In this document: positions 15,755 through 25,219 of the stretch, piece by piece
Layout of the letters: each line of letters begins with the position of its first letter
Numbering within the stretch: position 1 is the stretch's first letter
Assembly (NCBI GenBank): GCA_021324685.1
Contig: JAJPIQ010000008.1
Coordinates: 1 to 47,342 of the forward strand
DNA length: 47,342 nt
Source of the DNA: Bacteroidota bacterium
GTDB lineage: Bacteria; Bacteroidota; Ignavibacteria; Palsa-1295
Reading direction: 5' to 3'
Notes under the pieces: model-generated
Database searches by the model: none
Seen by the model: only the letters and a program-made list of their open reading frames with translations
What the model was told of the DNA's origin: nothing
Translations under genes and position numbers: made by a program

Positions 15755-18700
15755 CTACTTCCAAAGGACCACCCTTTGGGTGAGTCCCGGGTCGAAGGAC
15801 CCCGAGGGTGTTCGAATACGTAGGTATCGGACACCCTCGCTGTTTCTTTGCGTCCCATGAGCTAGATCGAGTTCCATTGTTTGTACTCCACAACCCTCGA
15901 AATGCAGCGGAAATGTTGCAACGCGCTCGCCCAGTTCATCCCAGACTTCGAGAACGGCATCGTTGGAATATTCAATGGGAACTGCAAACGTGAGATGAAC
16001 AAGTCCGGTCGTAGGATTCGGAGAGATCCGATCGAGCCGAATCGTTCCTAAGGCAAGGAACGTGGCGAGCGTGCTATCCCCACAGGCCGGATCGAGCGTA
16101 AATTTGGCAATAGAATCTTCGAGAGTGACGGGTAGGCACGCCTCCGAGCCGTTGGCATCGTACAGGTGTATGTTCGTTAGTTCAATGGGCGTCGAAAGCG
16201 ATGTGCTTACGAACGGCCGGCAGACGATTTCGCACAGGATACCAGAATCGATCGCGGTATCGTTCGGAAGAGTGAGCTCAAGGGCGACACTATTTCTTGA
16301 AATGGGAATGAATGTTGCCTGAGCATTTGAGAACATGCCAACAGCTCCCAGACTTTCCGGAGTAAGGACATCGGTGTTCAACCGAAGTAAAAACGTGAGC
16401 CTCCGTGCTGTAACCGCGCTCGAATTCTTCGCAAAAACGGGAATCGTTACTGGCGTTGAGACCGGAGCATGAAGTTGAAGAGCCCCAAAAGCAATCTTTA
16501 TCGGTGCAACGCTCAATCCTTCACCGACCACGGAAATCACCGTATCATGTCGATTGCCGTTCGATTCCTGAAAATCGAACCGGATAGAGCTCTTGTACGC
16601 GCCCGTGTCGAGCGGCATAAACGACCCTGTTAGCGCAATGTTTTGACCTGCGCCGATAGCGAAAACGGTATCGCCGAATGAAAAGTCAGTCGAATCTTCT
16701 CCTGTTACACTCGCGTGTAGAATCTTAATAGAATCACAAAAATGATTTTGAATGGAAACAGAAAACGGCTGCATCTCGCACGGATACGCTTCAATATTTG
16801 GCGAGAGTGATAATATCGTCGTCCCGTTGTCCACGACACGGATGGAGACGGGGACAATAAACATTCCCGCCGAGGTCATCAGCTTTAAGCTGGAGCGAAT
16901 AATTCCAAGTGCCGTATCGGGTACGTATTGAAGGATAACAAGATCCGAATCGCCCGGAGGGATGGAAGGGGCGGGACGATTCTCCAGTGAGAATTTATTC
17001 GAATCTATACTTATTGTATCAAAAAGGTCCGAACAGCCTCGGCTATACAGAACGAGCGTGTCCGCAATGGCGGAGCAGACCGAAGTCGTCCCTAAAAACA
17101 ACGAATCTCTGGAAAGTCCGATACTGGAAGTTCCGGCAGTACCCATTCCGACGAGCGAAATAGTGGTATCATAGCGTCCTGAACTGGAGTAGGAAAAAAT
17201 GAAATGGACTCTTCCGGTATCGAGTCCCGTCTTGCGCGGCACCAACACGAAGTTTACGGTTCCAACGTTGCGCGGATAAATAGTATCGAAGGACGGCAAA
17301 CCAGTGGTGTGAAATGGGCCGCTCACAATTTCGGAGTCGAGCGTAAACGATTCGCAGGCCACATTCTTGAGCGTAAATGGAAATGCTTCGGAATCGCACA
17401 GTGGGGCAACGATCGAATCTGGAAACGAAATGGAAACCGCTCGGCCCGTTGAATATCCGGTTCCCATAAGTAGGATGGAATCGATACCTGCAGAATGGTA
17501 AACCCAAAGAAACGCGCGGTCCGGACCGATCGAATCAGGTATAAAATGCAGTAAAAACGACCTCGAGGTTTCAGGACTTAAAACGAAGGGCCGAAATTGC
17601 GACGCCAGCGAAAACGCATTGTCGGAAGAGACGATGCTGTCGATCGTTATTGGGCCGCAGCCAACATCGGTAATGCGTAAGGTATGGAATGCATCGGAAC
17701 AAATGCTCACGCTGTCGAAGTCGATCGTGTCGTGCTTCGTTGTTTCGGTAAACGAAAGCAAGCTTTGTTTAGAAGAAGTCCCTCGAAGTGGAATGCGAAT
17801 CGTTGTATCTTCTGTATAACCGTCCGGCTGTCGGACGGTTAGTCGCATAATGGCGGTCCACGGTATTTGTCTTGTGGGACGGTAGCGTATTTTGAGCGTA
17901 TCGTCGGACGTGCTTTGAATGAACGCGAATGGATTGTAATAAAGCGGAACACTTAATTCACCGGCGGAATCATTGAGAAATTCTACATTAGAAATTTGGA
18001 CGGAATCGCAGACACGATATCCGAGCAGGATCGGAACGATTGCGCTGTCGCAAACCGGCGACGAAATCGTATCGGGAAGAGAAAGCGTGACGAAGCGTAG
18101 GACCGATGGTGAAAGCGTCCCATCGCCACCGTCCATCGTCCGCCAGACCCCTCCCGAATCGTCGAAGGCGAAGACGACGGCACCGCGTCCAGTCACGCCG
18201 AAGCGTTTATCGTTCAGCGTGTTGGGCCCGCCTACGGTTTGCCAGTTTACACCCGCATCGGTCGAGCGGAGCATCGCGTTCGGTCCGATCGTTGCCGGTT
18301 CGCGGCCTTGCACATACATAATCGACTGACAAATATGCGACCCGGCAATACCGCCGCTAAGGCCGGAATCTCCATACACTTTAACGCGAGTTTCCGACCA
18401 CGAAGAAATTGGAACTTTTATTATTGCCGTTTCGCTCGAAAGCGTGAGCTGGTCCCGTTCGCTCGCTAAAAAGAAGTTCCGTGAAATCGGGTCTCCGTAC
18501 GGAGTCCACGCTTCGGAGGTCGACGCTATTGTCTGCCATGTTTTCCCGCTATCGCTCGTGTACAAATGTGGACACGATGCGTTCGAGGCTTGCGAAGTAA
18601 CAAAGCCGTGCGCGTCGTCCATAAAGTCGATCCCCAGGGCCTGATCGGTCGATGCAATATGGGTCCACGTTTTGCCAGTGTCCGCTGAAAACATGACACC

Positions 18701-19147
18701 GGGATCGATATCGCGATCCGTATAAAAAACGCCACGTTCCGTTTCCCGAATAGAGACCGGGAACCCGGCTTGATGAATGCGCGACCACGTTTGTCCTCCG
18801 TCGGTCGAGCGATAAATCCCGCTCCATCCCGTTTCCGTGAATTCCCGGATCGTAGCCCAGCCGTTCTTTCTATCGCGAAAAAAAATATCGGTGACCTCGC
18901 CGCGAAGATATGGGTTCGGCAGTTGCGAAAGCCGCCATGTTGAGCCACTATCCGTCGTGTAATAGATTTCAGCCGGTGAGATCGATAAATAATGTCCCGT
19001 TCCGATCACGCCTTCGCGCGCGTTAAAAAAAAACGCGGAAGAACCCATTGTATTACTAAGCGCAAGGACCTTCGACCAGTGTTGTGCATTCACGATCGAT
19101 GGCGCAAAACACAGTGCGCACGTCAGATAGATCGCCGCGCGCTTCAT
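15755..19147 (-). CDS. Giant secreted protein: BNR propeller, choice-of-anchor repeats, cohesin-like domain, T9SS tail
   Basis: This is a 1,130-residue protein. The start is at the ATG at 19147, which overlaps the upstream gene's stop (ATGA) and opens a signal peptide (MKRAAIYLTCALCFAPSIVNA). About residues 25-370 carry BNR/sortilin-type repeats with the SxDxGxTW motif: TTDSGSTWR, STDGGQTWSRI, TSDSGKTWQTIAS and STDAGVNWQ. About 390-880 hold four Ig-like choice-of-anchor (ASPM/Hydin-type) units, seen as recurring PLCDSEAFPFTL- and FTLDS-like segments. About 890-1040 look cohesin-like. A T9SS sorting domain follows (LDRISPNPTTGLVHLTF). It is likely a cell-surface or secreted adhesive or scaffolding protein. 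The sorting tail contains a palindromic sequence and is slightly longer than usual. Confidence 0.9.
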   Translation of the reverse strand: MKRAAIYLTCALCFAPSIVNAQHWSKVLALSNTMGSSAFFFNAREGVIGTGHYLSISPAEIYYTTDSGSTWRLSQLPNPYLRGEVTDIFFRDRKNGWATIREFTETGWSGIYRSTDGGQTWSRIHQAGFPVSIRETERGVFYTDRDIDPGVMFSADTGKTWTHIASTDQALGIDFMDDAHGFVTSQASNASCPHLYTSDSGKTWQTIASTSEAWTPYGDPISRNFFLASERDQLTLSSETAIIKVPISSWSETRVKVYGDSGLSGGIAGSHICQSIMYVQGREPATIGPNAMLRSTDAGVNWQTVGGPNTLNDKRFGVTGRGAVVFAFDDSGGVWRTMDGGDGTLSPSVLRFVTLSLPDTISSPVCDSAIVPILLGYRVCDSVQISNVEFLNDSAGELSVPLYYNPFAFIQSTSDDTLKIRYRPTRQIPWTAIMRLTVRQPDGYTEDTTIRIPLRGTSSKQSLLSFTETTKHDTIDFDSVSICSDAFHTLRITDVGCGPITIDSIVSSDNAFSLASQFRPFVLSPETSRSFLLHFIPDSIGPDRAFLWVYHSAGIDSILLMGTGYSTGRAVSISFPDSIVAPLCDSEAFPFTLKNVACESFTLDSEIVSGPFHTTGLPSFDTIYPRNVGTVNFVLVPRKTGLDTGRVHFIFSYSSSGRYDTTISLVGMGTAGTSSIGLSRDSLFLGTTSVCSAIADTLVLYSRGCSDLFDTISIDSNKFSLENRPAPSIPPGDSDLVILQYVPDTALGIIRSSLKLMTSAGMFIVPVSIRVVDNGTTILSLSPNIEAYPCEMQPFSVSIQNHFCDSIKILHASVTGEDSTDFSFGDTVFAIGAGQNIALTGSFMPLDTGAYKSSIRFDFQESNGNRHDTVISVVGEGLSVAPIKIAFGALQLHAPVSTPVTIPVFAKNSSAVTARRLTFLLRLNTDVLTPESLGAVGMFSNAQATFIPISRNSVALELTLPNDTAIDSGILCEIVCRPFVSTSLSTPIELTNIHLYDANGSEACLPVTLEDSIAKFTLDPACGDSTLATFLALGTIRLDRISPNPTTGLVHLTFAVPIEYSNDAVLEVWDELGERVATFPLHFEGCGVQTMELDLAHGTQRNSEGVRYLRIRTPSGSFDPGLTQRVVLWK
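15764..15839. repeat. Cluster of three inverted repeats in the 3' end of a T9SS gene
   Basis: The three adjacent hairpins are CACCC-TTT-GGGTG (15770-15782), GGGTC-GAAG-GACCC (15789-15802), and CGAGGGTGT...ACACCCTCG (15803-15839, 9-bp arms, 19-bp spacer). All lie within the last codons of the minus-strand gene and near the end of the converging ligase gene. They resemble an intergenic palindromic (REP/MITE-like) element and may also act as a terminator. Confidence 0.5.
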
Positions 19148-20970
19148 CGTTTGATGAGTAAGACCCGCGCTAATTTCCCCGCGCAGCGGATAAAATAGGT
19201 TCCATTTGTTAAATCGTCGAGAATCCCACTCGCATCCCGAAGCTTTCCTGCGGCAACCTCTTGTCCGAGGCAATCGAAGATCTGAACGTCCTCATTCGGC
19301 GAGACCCCAACAAGTGTAATGCCTCCGGAAGTTGGATTGGGAACGACCGTGAGTATGCTCGAATCGAGCGAAGCGACCGACGCCGCCTCGACCCCTTCTC
19401 CATACAGCGAGACAAACGTGTGCCCGGCATTCGTCCCAATCTCGATCGATTCAAGTGCCGGACCGGGACTCTCGGGGGCATAAGACACTCGCATCATGGC
19501 AGTACTGTCTCGCGTAATCAGGATTGGGAACGTTAATTTTGGCAATTCAAAAAGCGCCGGATTGCTTGAAACAATGGAATCGATTCTTAACACGCTGCAA
19601 CCCGAGTCTTGGATTCTGAGGGTCATCGCACGTGACCGCCCTACCTCGACCGTTCCAAAATTGAGACTGTCGGCGATCGAGAGCTCCGGAGGCAATGTGA
19701 CGGCAATTGCAACTGCTCCAAAGTCGGCATGCTCTCGGAACTTCCATTCCAGGCTGTGGAACCAGAGTCGCAGCACGATGGGATCGGTCCCTATGTTGCT
19801 CGCGGAATATCGCAGTGCAATATCGGCGGAATTGCCGAAGAGCGTTTGAGGGTCGATCGCCCGAACGATCGTTCCTCTCGCATGGAGTATCGAGATCGAA
19901 TCGATACGAACGCCGGTGCAAATCGAAGAGGAAATATGAATAAAAAGGGGAACTGAATTAGATGTACAAATCGTGTCGACAATCGTATCGGCTCTGACCC
20001 GCATCGCGGAGGCTACGGAATCGGGCACGAGGCCGTCTGCCCCATTATGACTTACGAAGAGTGATCCATAACCAAACCCGAAACTTGCCCACCAATAGAG
20101 CGTCGAACCACGATCGAAAGTCCATGCACCACGAACGAGTAGGCCATTTTCGGACGGAGACGGACCGGCATCTTCAAATGTCAATCCCGCATCGCGGCTG
20201 CGCATAATATCCCCATTCGAGCCATTGCGATCGCCATTGGTGATATAAAAAGCGCCAGAGCAATCGTGCGCACCGAAGACCTGACCGCTAAATGTTCCTA
20301 ACGCGAACTGCAGCGGAGGCAGGACAGCATTCCAGGAAAGCCCACGATCGGAACTTTCAAAGAGCGTGTCGCCACCGACCCAGGCGAGGCGATGAGCGGT
20401 ATCGACAAAAATGCTGGCGCAGCGGCTCATATAAGAACGTACCACGTTCCATGTAACTCCGCCGTCGATGGAGCGATAAATATTGCCTGCAGAGACGGCG
20501 AGAAGTTCTTTTGAAGAAAAATAATCGATAGCTACGATCGAATCGCCACGCACAATACCAGTTGTGGGCAATAGGGTATCGCCCGCAATGCTGAAGTATA
20601 ATTCGCTGTCCGAATACAGAAACACTCGGTCTGTCGTCGCACGGACGAGAGCGAGAATGCCATGGGTAAAAGAAGTATCGATCGCCGTGGGATGCCAGGC
20701 GGACCAGCGACCGGTCCCTATGTAGAGAGTATCTCCATCCGTTGCCCAGGCGACGTCCGTGTTCTGAATATCAATTGCGGAGACCGGTTTCAAAAATACG
20801 GGATTAAAAACCGTATCGCTTACGCGTAAAATTTCGGTTCCATCGCAGATAAGGCCCGAATGTGCGTCGTAAAAATCGGCAGCGCTTACGGTGGTCAGAA
20901 TGTTCCAGGACCCGTTCGCTTCGGCGCAGAAGACCATACACAACCAGCCGATCACGAAAGCTCGAAGCAT
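19144..20970 (-). CDS. Secreted BNR-repeat protein with choice-of-anchor domain and T9SS tail
   Basis: This is a 608-residue protein. I start it at the ATG at 20970 (MLRAFVIGWLCMVFCAEANGSW), a signal peptide; the open frame begins nine codons earlier at 20997. About residues 25-330 show BNR-like repeats (RSIDGGVTWNVVRS, SSDRGLSWNAVLP and SRDAGLTFEDAG), predicting a beta-propeller. About 340-520 contain Ig-like choice-of-anchor units (LSIADSLNFGTVEVGRS). The end is a T9SS domain (VVPNPTSGGITL and DVQIFDCLGQEV, ending VLLIKR). It overlaps the next gene by ATGA, so this protein and the 1,130-residue protein are probably made together, with related domain architecture suggesting an old duplication. 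Function is unknown. Confidence 0.9.
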   Translation of the reverse strand: MLRAFVIGWLCMVFCAEANGSWNILTTVSAADFYDAHSGLICDGTEILRVSDTVFNPVFLKPVSAIDIQNTDVAWATDGDTLYIGTGRWSAWHPTAIDTSFTHGILALVRATTDRVFLYSDSELYFSIAGDTLLPTTGIVRGDSIVAIDYFSSKELLAVSAGNIYRSIDGGVTWNVVRSYMSRCASIFVDTAHRLAWVGGDTLFESSDRGLSWNAVLPPLQFALGTFSGQVFGAHDCSGAFYITNGDRNGSNGDIMRSRDAGLTFEDAGPSPSENGLLVRGAWTFDRGSTLYWWASFGFGYGSLFVSHNGADGLVPDSVASAMRVRADTIVDTICTSNSVPLFIHISSSICTGVRIDSISILHARGTIVRAIDPQTLFGNSADIALRYSASNIGTDPIVLRLWFHSLEWKFREHADFGAVAIAVTLPPELSIADSLNFGTVEVGRSRAMTLRIQDSGCSVLRIDSIVSSNPALFELPKLTFPILITRDSTAMMRVSYAPESPGPALESIEIGTNAGHTFVSLYGEGVEAASVASLDSSILTVVPNPTSGGITLVGVSPNEDVQIFDCLGQEVAAGKLRDASGILDDLTNGTYFIRCAGKLARVLLIKR

Positions 20971-21040
20971 GCGTCTTTCCGTAACGGAATGGCTCATAGC
21001 AACGTTCGAGGAGGGCGATGTGACTGCCGGAAGCCGTTGC

Positions 21041-22555
21041 TTACGCTTGAACGACCGGCTTCGCCTTTAAAAAGCTTGGCGGCGCGATTGTTTTTTTCAC
21101 TTCTGTTGGAATTTCAACGTCAATCGGAAGTTCCGCCGAAACGACATTCGACGGGACACTCTTATTACCGGCGCGATCGTAGGCCCGAAGATAGTATTGG
21201 TAAGTAATGCCGGGCGCAGCAAGATGGTCCGTCCACATCGACGTGGTAATGGAATAAATATGCGAGAACGATTTTCCGGCGTCATCGGAACGCCACACTT
21301 CGTATCCCATAACGGCCTCATTGTCAGTCGCCTGTTTCCAGCTTAAGCGAATATTGCCCGAACGTACGAGGATGGAAAGCGAGTCCGGAACACTCCACTC
21401 CGGCGCGACATCATCTTCGGAGTATGGCGCCTGAATTTCATCTTTCGGCCATAAGCCGCAGACGACCTCATGAAAGTTCTCATCGAGTGCTTTGCAGATA
21501 TTCCAATAGATGCATTTTACGATCTTATCGGAGTTCCCCGTCCGCGATTTTTTTGGGAGATCCGGGTCCGCTAACAGCGCACGCGCCATTCCTATGAGAT
21601 CGGCACGGCCATCCTGCAACACCGCTTCGGCGAATTCCGGAGTGGGAATTTTCCCCGTCGCAACGACAGGCGTTTCAAAGCCATGCCGTCGCAGCATTCT
21701 GCGCGCGGCTTCTGCCATGTGAAGGTTATAGCCGTCGGGATATTCGAGCGGCGGCATGCAGCGGTCTCCCGAGTAGCCGGTGTACGGATAGAGTACTTCG
21801 CCTTCTTTATGAACCGCGTCTTCGAACTTCCCGCCGGCCGAAAGTGAAATATAATCCACACCGCGCATCGTGGGCGATACTTCCTGAGCGAATTTCAGCG
21901 CGATGATCTGCGATTCTTCCGTTGTATATCCGCCTTTAATACACTCTTCCCCTAAAAAGCGGACGCCGACCGGGAAATCATTCCCGACCATTTCGCGTAC
22001 TTTTTTGATCACCTGCAAGGGTAGGCGCATGCGATTATCGAGCGATTTACCGCCATAGAGATCGGGCCGTTTATTGCGCTTCGAAAGAAAGCTCGAAAGC
22101 GTATAAGCATGCGCCATGTGCATTTCAACGCCGTCGAATCCGCATTCGCGCGCTCGAAGAGCAGCCTGGCCGTATTGCTCGACGATCTGCTGAATATCGG
22201 CGATCGACAAGTCCTCGATCTTTTGCCGCCAGCCCGAGCGAGCAATTTTCAGGAAGTGAATGATCTGCGGGACCGCCTTCGAATCGCTCGTATCGTGGAT
22301 CTTTTTTGCAAGTTCCGTAAGTCCGGGTTTGAATTCATCCGTGCAAATCCTGAGCAGCGGACCCGATTTCGCGGTATGCACCGCCATCGCTTCGAGCACG
22401 ATAAGCCCCACTTCGCCCTTGGCAAATCGCACATAGCGGTCCGTAATATCTTTGTTGACAAATCCATCTTCTCCCGAAAGGCGCGTCACCATTGCCGGCA
22501 ACACCAGCCGGTTCGGGAGCGTCATGGAATTAATACGGAACGGGGTGAAGAGCAT
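21041..22555 (-). CDS. Old Yellow Enzyme family flavin oxidoreductase fused to a fibronectin type III domain
   Basis: This is a 504-residue protein without a signal peptide. Residues 1-340 form the FMN-binding TIM barrel of the OYE/2,4-dienoyl-CoA reductase family: LFTPFRINSMTLPNRLV, GFDGVEMHMAHAYTLSSFLS (H146 and H149 at the substrate site), NKRPDLYGG, and LIGMARALLADPDLP. After it comes a degenerate iron-sulfur motif: C348, C354 and C366 remain, but position 351 is Trp where a Cys is expected. The usual C-terminal FAD/NAD module is missing. Residues 384-478 instead form a fibronectin III domain (LSWKQATDNEAVMGYEVWRS and YYLRAYDRAGNKS). Substrate is unknown. It lies 70 bp upstream of the T9SS protein starting at 20970 and may share its transcript. 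Confidence 0.9.
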   Translation of the reverse strand: MLFTPFRINSMTLPNRLVLPAMVTRLSGEDGFVNKDITDRYVRFAKGEVGLIVLEAMAVHTAKSGPLLRICTDEFKPGLTELAKKIHDTSDSKAVPQIIHFLKIARSGWRQKIEDLSIADIQQIVEQYGQAALRARECGFDGVEMHMAHAYTLSSFLSKRNKRPDLYGGKSLDNRMRLPLQVIKKVREMVGNDFPVGVRFLGEECIKGGYTTEESQIIALKFAQEVSPTMRGVDYISLSAGGKFEDAVHKEGEVLYPYTGYSGDRCMPPLEYPDGYNLHMAEAARRMLRRHGFETPVVATGKIPTPEFAEAVLQDGRADLIGMARALLADPDLPKKSRTGNSDKIVKCIYWNICKALDENFHEVVCGLWPKDEIQAPYSEDDVAPEWSVPDSLSILVRSGNIRLSWKQATDNEAVMGYEVWRSDDAGKSFSHIYSITTSMWTDHLAAPGITYQYYLRAYDRAGNKSVPSNVVSAELPIDVEIPTEVKKTIAPPSFLKAKPVVQA

Positions 22556-22648
22556 GGTTTGAACCGAAAATGGAATTAACGGAGATTTCGGGGATAAATG
22601 TTCAATGATTCAGACTACTCATCAAAATCGGCGTAATCAGGGTTCCGG

Positions 22649-25219
22649 TCAGAGCATTCCTTGCACATCGACATCGAGTGTCACTTTCACGTGCGGCGAG
22701 GCGAAGCGCTTTTGGTATTCGTCCAATGCGCCGGTGATCAAACGCCGGATCTTCTCTCCGTTCGGATCCTGTTTTTTGAAATTTTTAATGAGAATATGCC
22801 AGCGGTATTCGCTGCGCAGTTTGGCAATCGCTGGCGGGGCTGGACCGATACGTTCATAATAGGAGGCTCGCAACGGGAACAGAGTCGCAAACTGCTCGGC
22901 CCGGGCTTTTGTGGTGGTTTCGTGAAGGCCACGGAATTCAATAAGAATTAAGCGACTGAACGGAGGGTAAAGAAGGGATTCTCTATCCTTTAGTTCCCAT
23001 TCGAAAAACGTATCGTAGCTATGGGCAACAGCCATTTCAATCGCAGGATTGGTCGGCTGCAACGTTTGGATCAGCACTTCTCCGGCGAGCTCCATGCTCC
23101 GTCCGGCTCGGCCCGCTACCTGGGTTAAAAGTTGGAATGTCCGCTCGTTGGAACGAAAATCAGGAATGTTAAGGCTCGTGTCCGCACTGATGACACCCAC
23201 GAGCGTGACCCGAGGGAAATCGAGCCCTTTTGCGACCATTTGCGTTCCCAGTAAAATATCCGCGTCGCCGTGAGCGAATGTGGAAAGGATTTTTTGATAA
23301 GCGCCCTTCCGCGCGGTCGTGTCCAGGTCCATGCGAACGACCTTTGCTTCTGGGAACGCTTTCGCGATGTCTTCTTCTACTCGTTGTGTGCCGGTGCCTC
23401 CGAATCGCAGGGTTTCCGCACCGCACGTCACGCACGTTTTTACGAGCGGAGTAACGAAGCCACAGTAATGGCAGCGCATTTGGTCCCGCAGGCGATGGTA
23501 GGTGAGCGTGACCGAGCAGTTGGGACACATTTCGGGATTCCCACAGGTCAGGCATTCGCGATACGTCGAGTATCCCCGCCGGTTTTGGAATAGAACGACT
23601 CCTTCTTTCTTTTCGAGTCGTGTTTGGATGGCTTCTCGAAGTTCGGGCGTAAGCGCTATTTTTGCTTTTGCAAAATCCCGACGGTTTTCGGCCGTACGAA
23701 GATCGATAATGTTCACGCGCGGCAACGCCGCTTGTTTGGCACGTTTGGTTAGTCGAATCAGCTCATATTTGCCTTGTGCCGCATTATAATAGGATTCGAT
23801 GCTGGGGGTGGCGCTGCCTAATACAGTAACGCCGTTCAGCATGGCGCCTCTTATGACCGCAGCATCGCGGGCATGGTAGCGTGGCGATTTATCGAATTGT
23901 TTATAGGTTGCTTCATGCTCTTCATCGACAATGATAAGTCTTAGATTTTGCACGGGTGCGAAAACAGCGCTGCGTGCGCCAATTGCAAGCTTGGTTCTAC
24001 CTTCAACAAGGGCACGCCACGCGGAAGACCGTTCTGTCGTGGACATTCGGGAGTGAAGTACGGCAATTTCGGACGTACTCGAAAGGCTCAATCGCATTCG
24101 AAACCGCTCGATGAGTTGCGGCGTGAGCGCAATTTCGGGGACAAGAATGAGTACTCCGCCTTCATTCGAAAGGACTTTTTTTGCAAGCGCGATGTAAACT
24201 TCAGTCTTCCCGGAGCCGGTTATGCCATGAAGGAGAAACGTTTTTGATTTCCCTATTTCCAAGGCGTTTGCAATCTTTTTTACAGCTTCTTCTTGCTCGG
24301 AAGTAAGGGCGATGTTCGAAATATCGTCTACTCCGGGTTCTTGCGCAAGGATATCCTTTCGTGAAATATTCTTTTCTTGTTTTCGAGTCCGAATATAACC
24401 TTTTTCACGCAGCGCCTTAAACGAGCTTTGGGATGCACCCGCTTTTTTGATAAGAAGCGGAAGACTGAGCGGCTCGTCCGGAGCTATCTGCGTTTGTTGA
24501 ATGAGTGAAAGAAGAATATTTGCCTGCCGGGGTGCTTGTTTTTCGAGTTCGTTCAACGTCGCGGCTAAATGCTCGGAACCGATGGAAAGATGAGGCGCAA
24601 GTTCGACGATGATTTCTTTGGGGATGGAAGCAGCACCGCGAAGCGCTCGTTCGATGCGAATATAATTCGCCTCCTCGAGAGCATGTAACGTTGCGTATAG
24701 GCTATGGACCTTTGTAATCCCAGCCAGCTTTGAAATCGATATACCCTCCGCATGTTTACGAATTTCATCGAGCAGCAAGCGCCGTTGTGGACTAAGCGCA
24801 TCTGAAATTTTTTCGCCTTGTTCAAGAGCGATTACACGGGCCTTGGTTTCTGGCTTGAGTCCTTCCGGTAGTGCGGTCCCCAGCACATCGCCCCAGGAGG
24901 TCAGATAATAGGTGGCCAGCCATTTTGTCCATCGAAGAAAGTCTTCATCGAAAACCGGCGATGGATCGAGAACATCGGAAATCGGTCGGACTTTTGACAT
25001 TGCCAGGGGCAGTGCATCGCTGATCGAGACGATGACGCCGGTCTTTTCGCGCTTTCCCAGGGGAACGAGTACCCGGGTGCCAACGCGAATGCGCTCTCGT
25101 AATGCATGGGGAACGGAATATACCAGGCCGTCGGAACCGCCGGAATGGAACTTAAATGGGAGCGACAGCGCAACGGTAGCGAAAAGCGCGTCAAGGCGTT
25201 TCGCCGTTGGGTTGGTCAT
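22649..25219 (-). CDS. priA: Primosomal replication restart helicase PriA
   Basis: PriA binds stalled forks and D-loops and reloads the replicative helicase. The 856-residue protein has the N-terminal 3'-DNA-binding domain and a helicase core with Walker A HGITGSGKTEVYIAL. The DEEH box appears in the stretch IIVDEEHEATYKQ. The zinc-binding insert carries paired cysteines (CLTCGNPEMCPNC, CHYCG and CVTCG). The family stretch GTQMVAKGLDFPRVTLVG is also present. The start overlaps the end of the small HicB-like gene by 29 bp, so priA is the last member of a birA-coaX-small gene-priA operon. Identification is secure. Confidence 0.97.
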   Translation of the reverse strand: MTNPTAKRLDALFATVALSLPFKFHSGGSDGLVYSVPHALRERIRVGTRVLVPLGKREKTGVIVSISDALPLAMSKVRPISDVLDPSPVFDEDFLRWTKWLATYYLTSWGDVLGTALPEGLKPETKARVIALEQGEKISDALSPQRRLLLDEIRKHAEGISISKLAGITKVHSLYATLHALEEANYIRIERALRGAASIPKEIIVELAPHLSIGSEHLAATLNELEKQAPRQANILLSLIQQTQIAPDEPLSLPLLIKKAGASQSSFKALREKGYIRTRKQEKNISRKDILAQEPGVDDISNIALTSEQEEAVKKIANALEIGKSKTFLLHGITGSGKTEVYIALAKKVLSNEGGVLILVPEIALTPQLIERFRMRLSLSSTSEIAVLHSRMSTTERSSAWRALVEGRTKLAIGARSAVFAPVQNLRLIIVDEEHEATYKQFDKSPRYHARDAAVIRGAMLNGVTVLGSATPSIESYYNAAQGKYELIRLTKRAKQAALPRVNIIDLRTAENRRDFAKAKIALTPELREAIQTRLEKKEGVVLFQNRRGYSTYRECLTCGNPEMCPNCSVTLTYHRLRDQMRCHYCGFVTPLVKTCVTCGAETLRFGGTGTQRVEEDIAKAFPEAKVVRMDLDTTARKGAYQKILSTFAHGDADILLGTQMVAKGLDFPRVTLVGVISADTSLNIPDFRSNERTFQLLTQVAGRAGRSMELAGEVLIQTLQPTNPAIEMAVAHSYDTFFEWELKDRESLLYPPFSRLILIEFRGLHETTTKARAEQFATLFPLRASYYERIGPAPPAIAKLRSEYRWHILIKNFKKQDPNGEKIRRLITGALDEYQKRFASPHVKVTLDVDVQGML

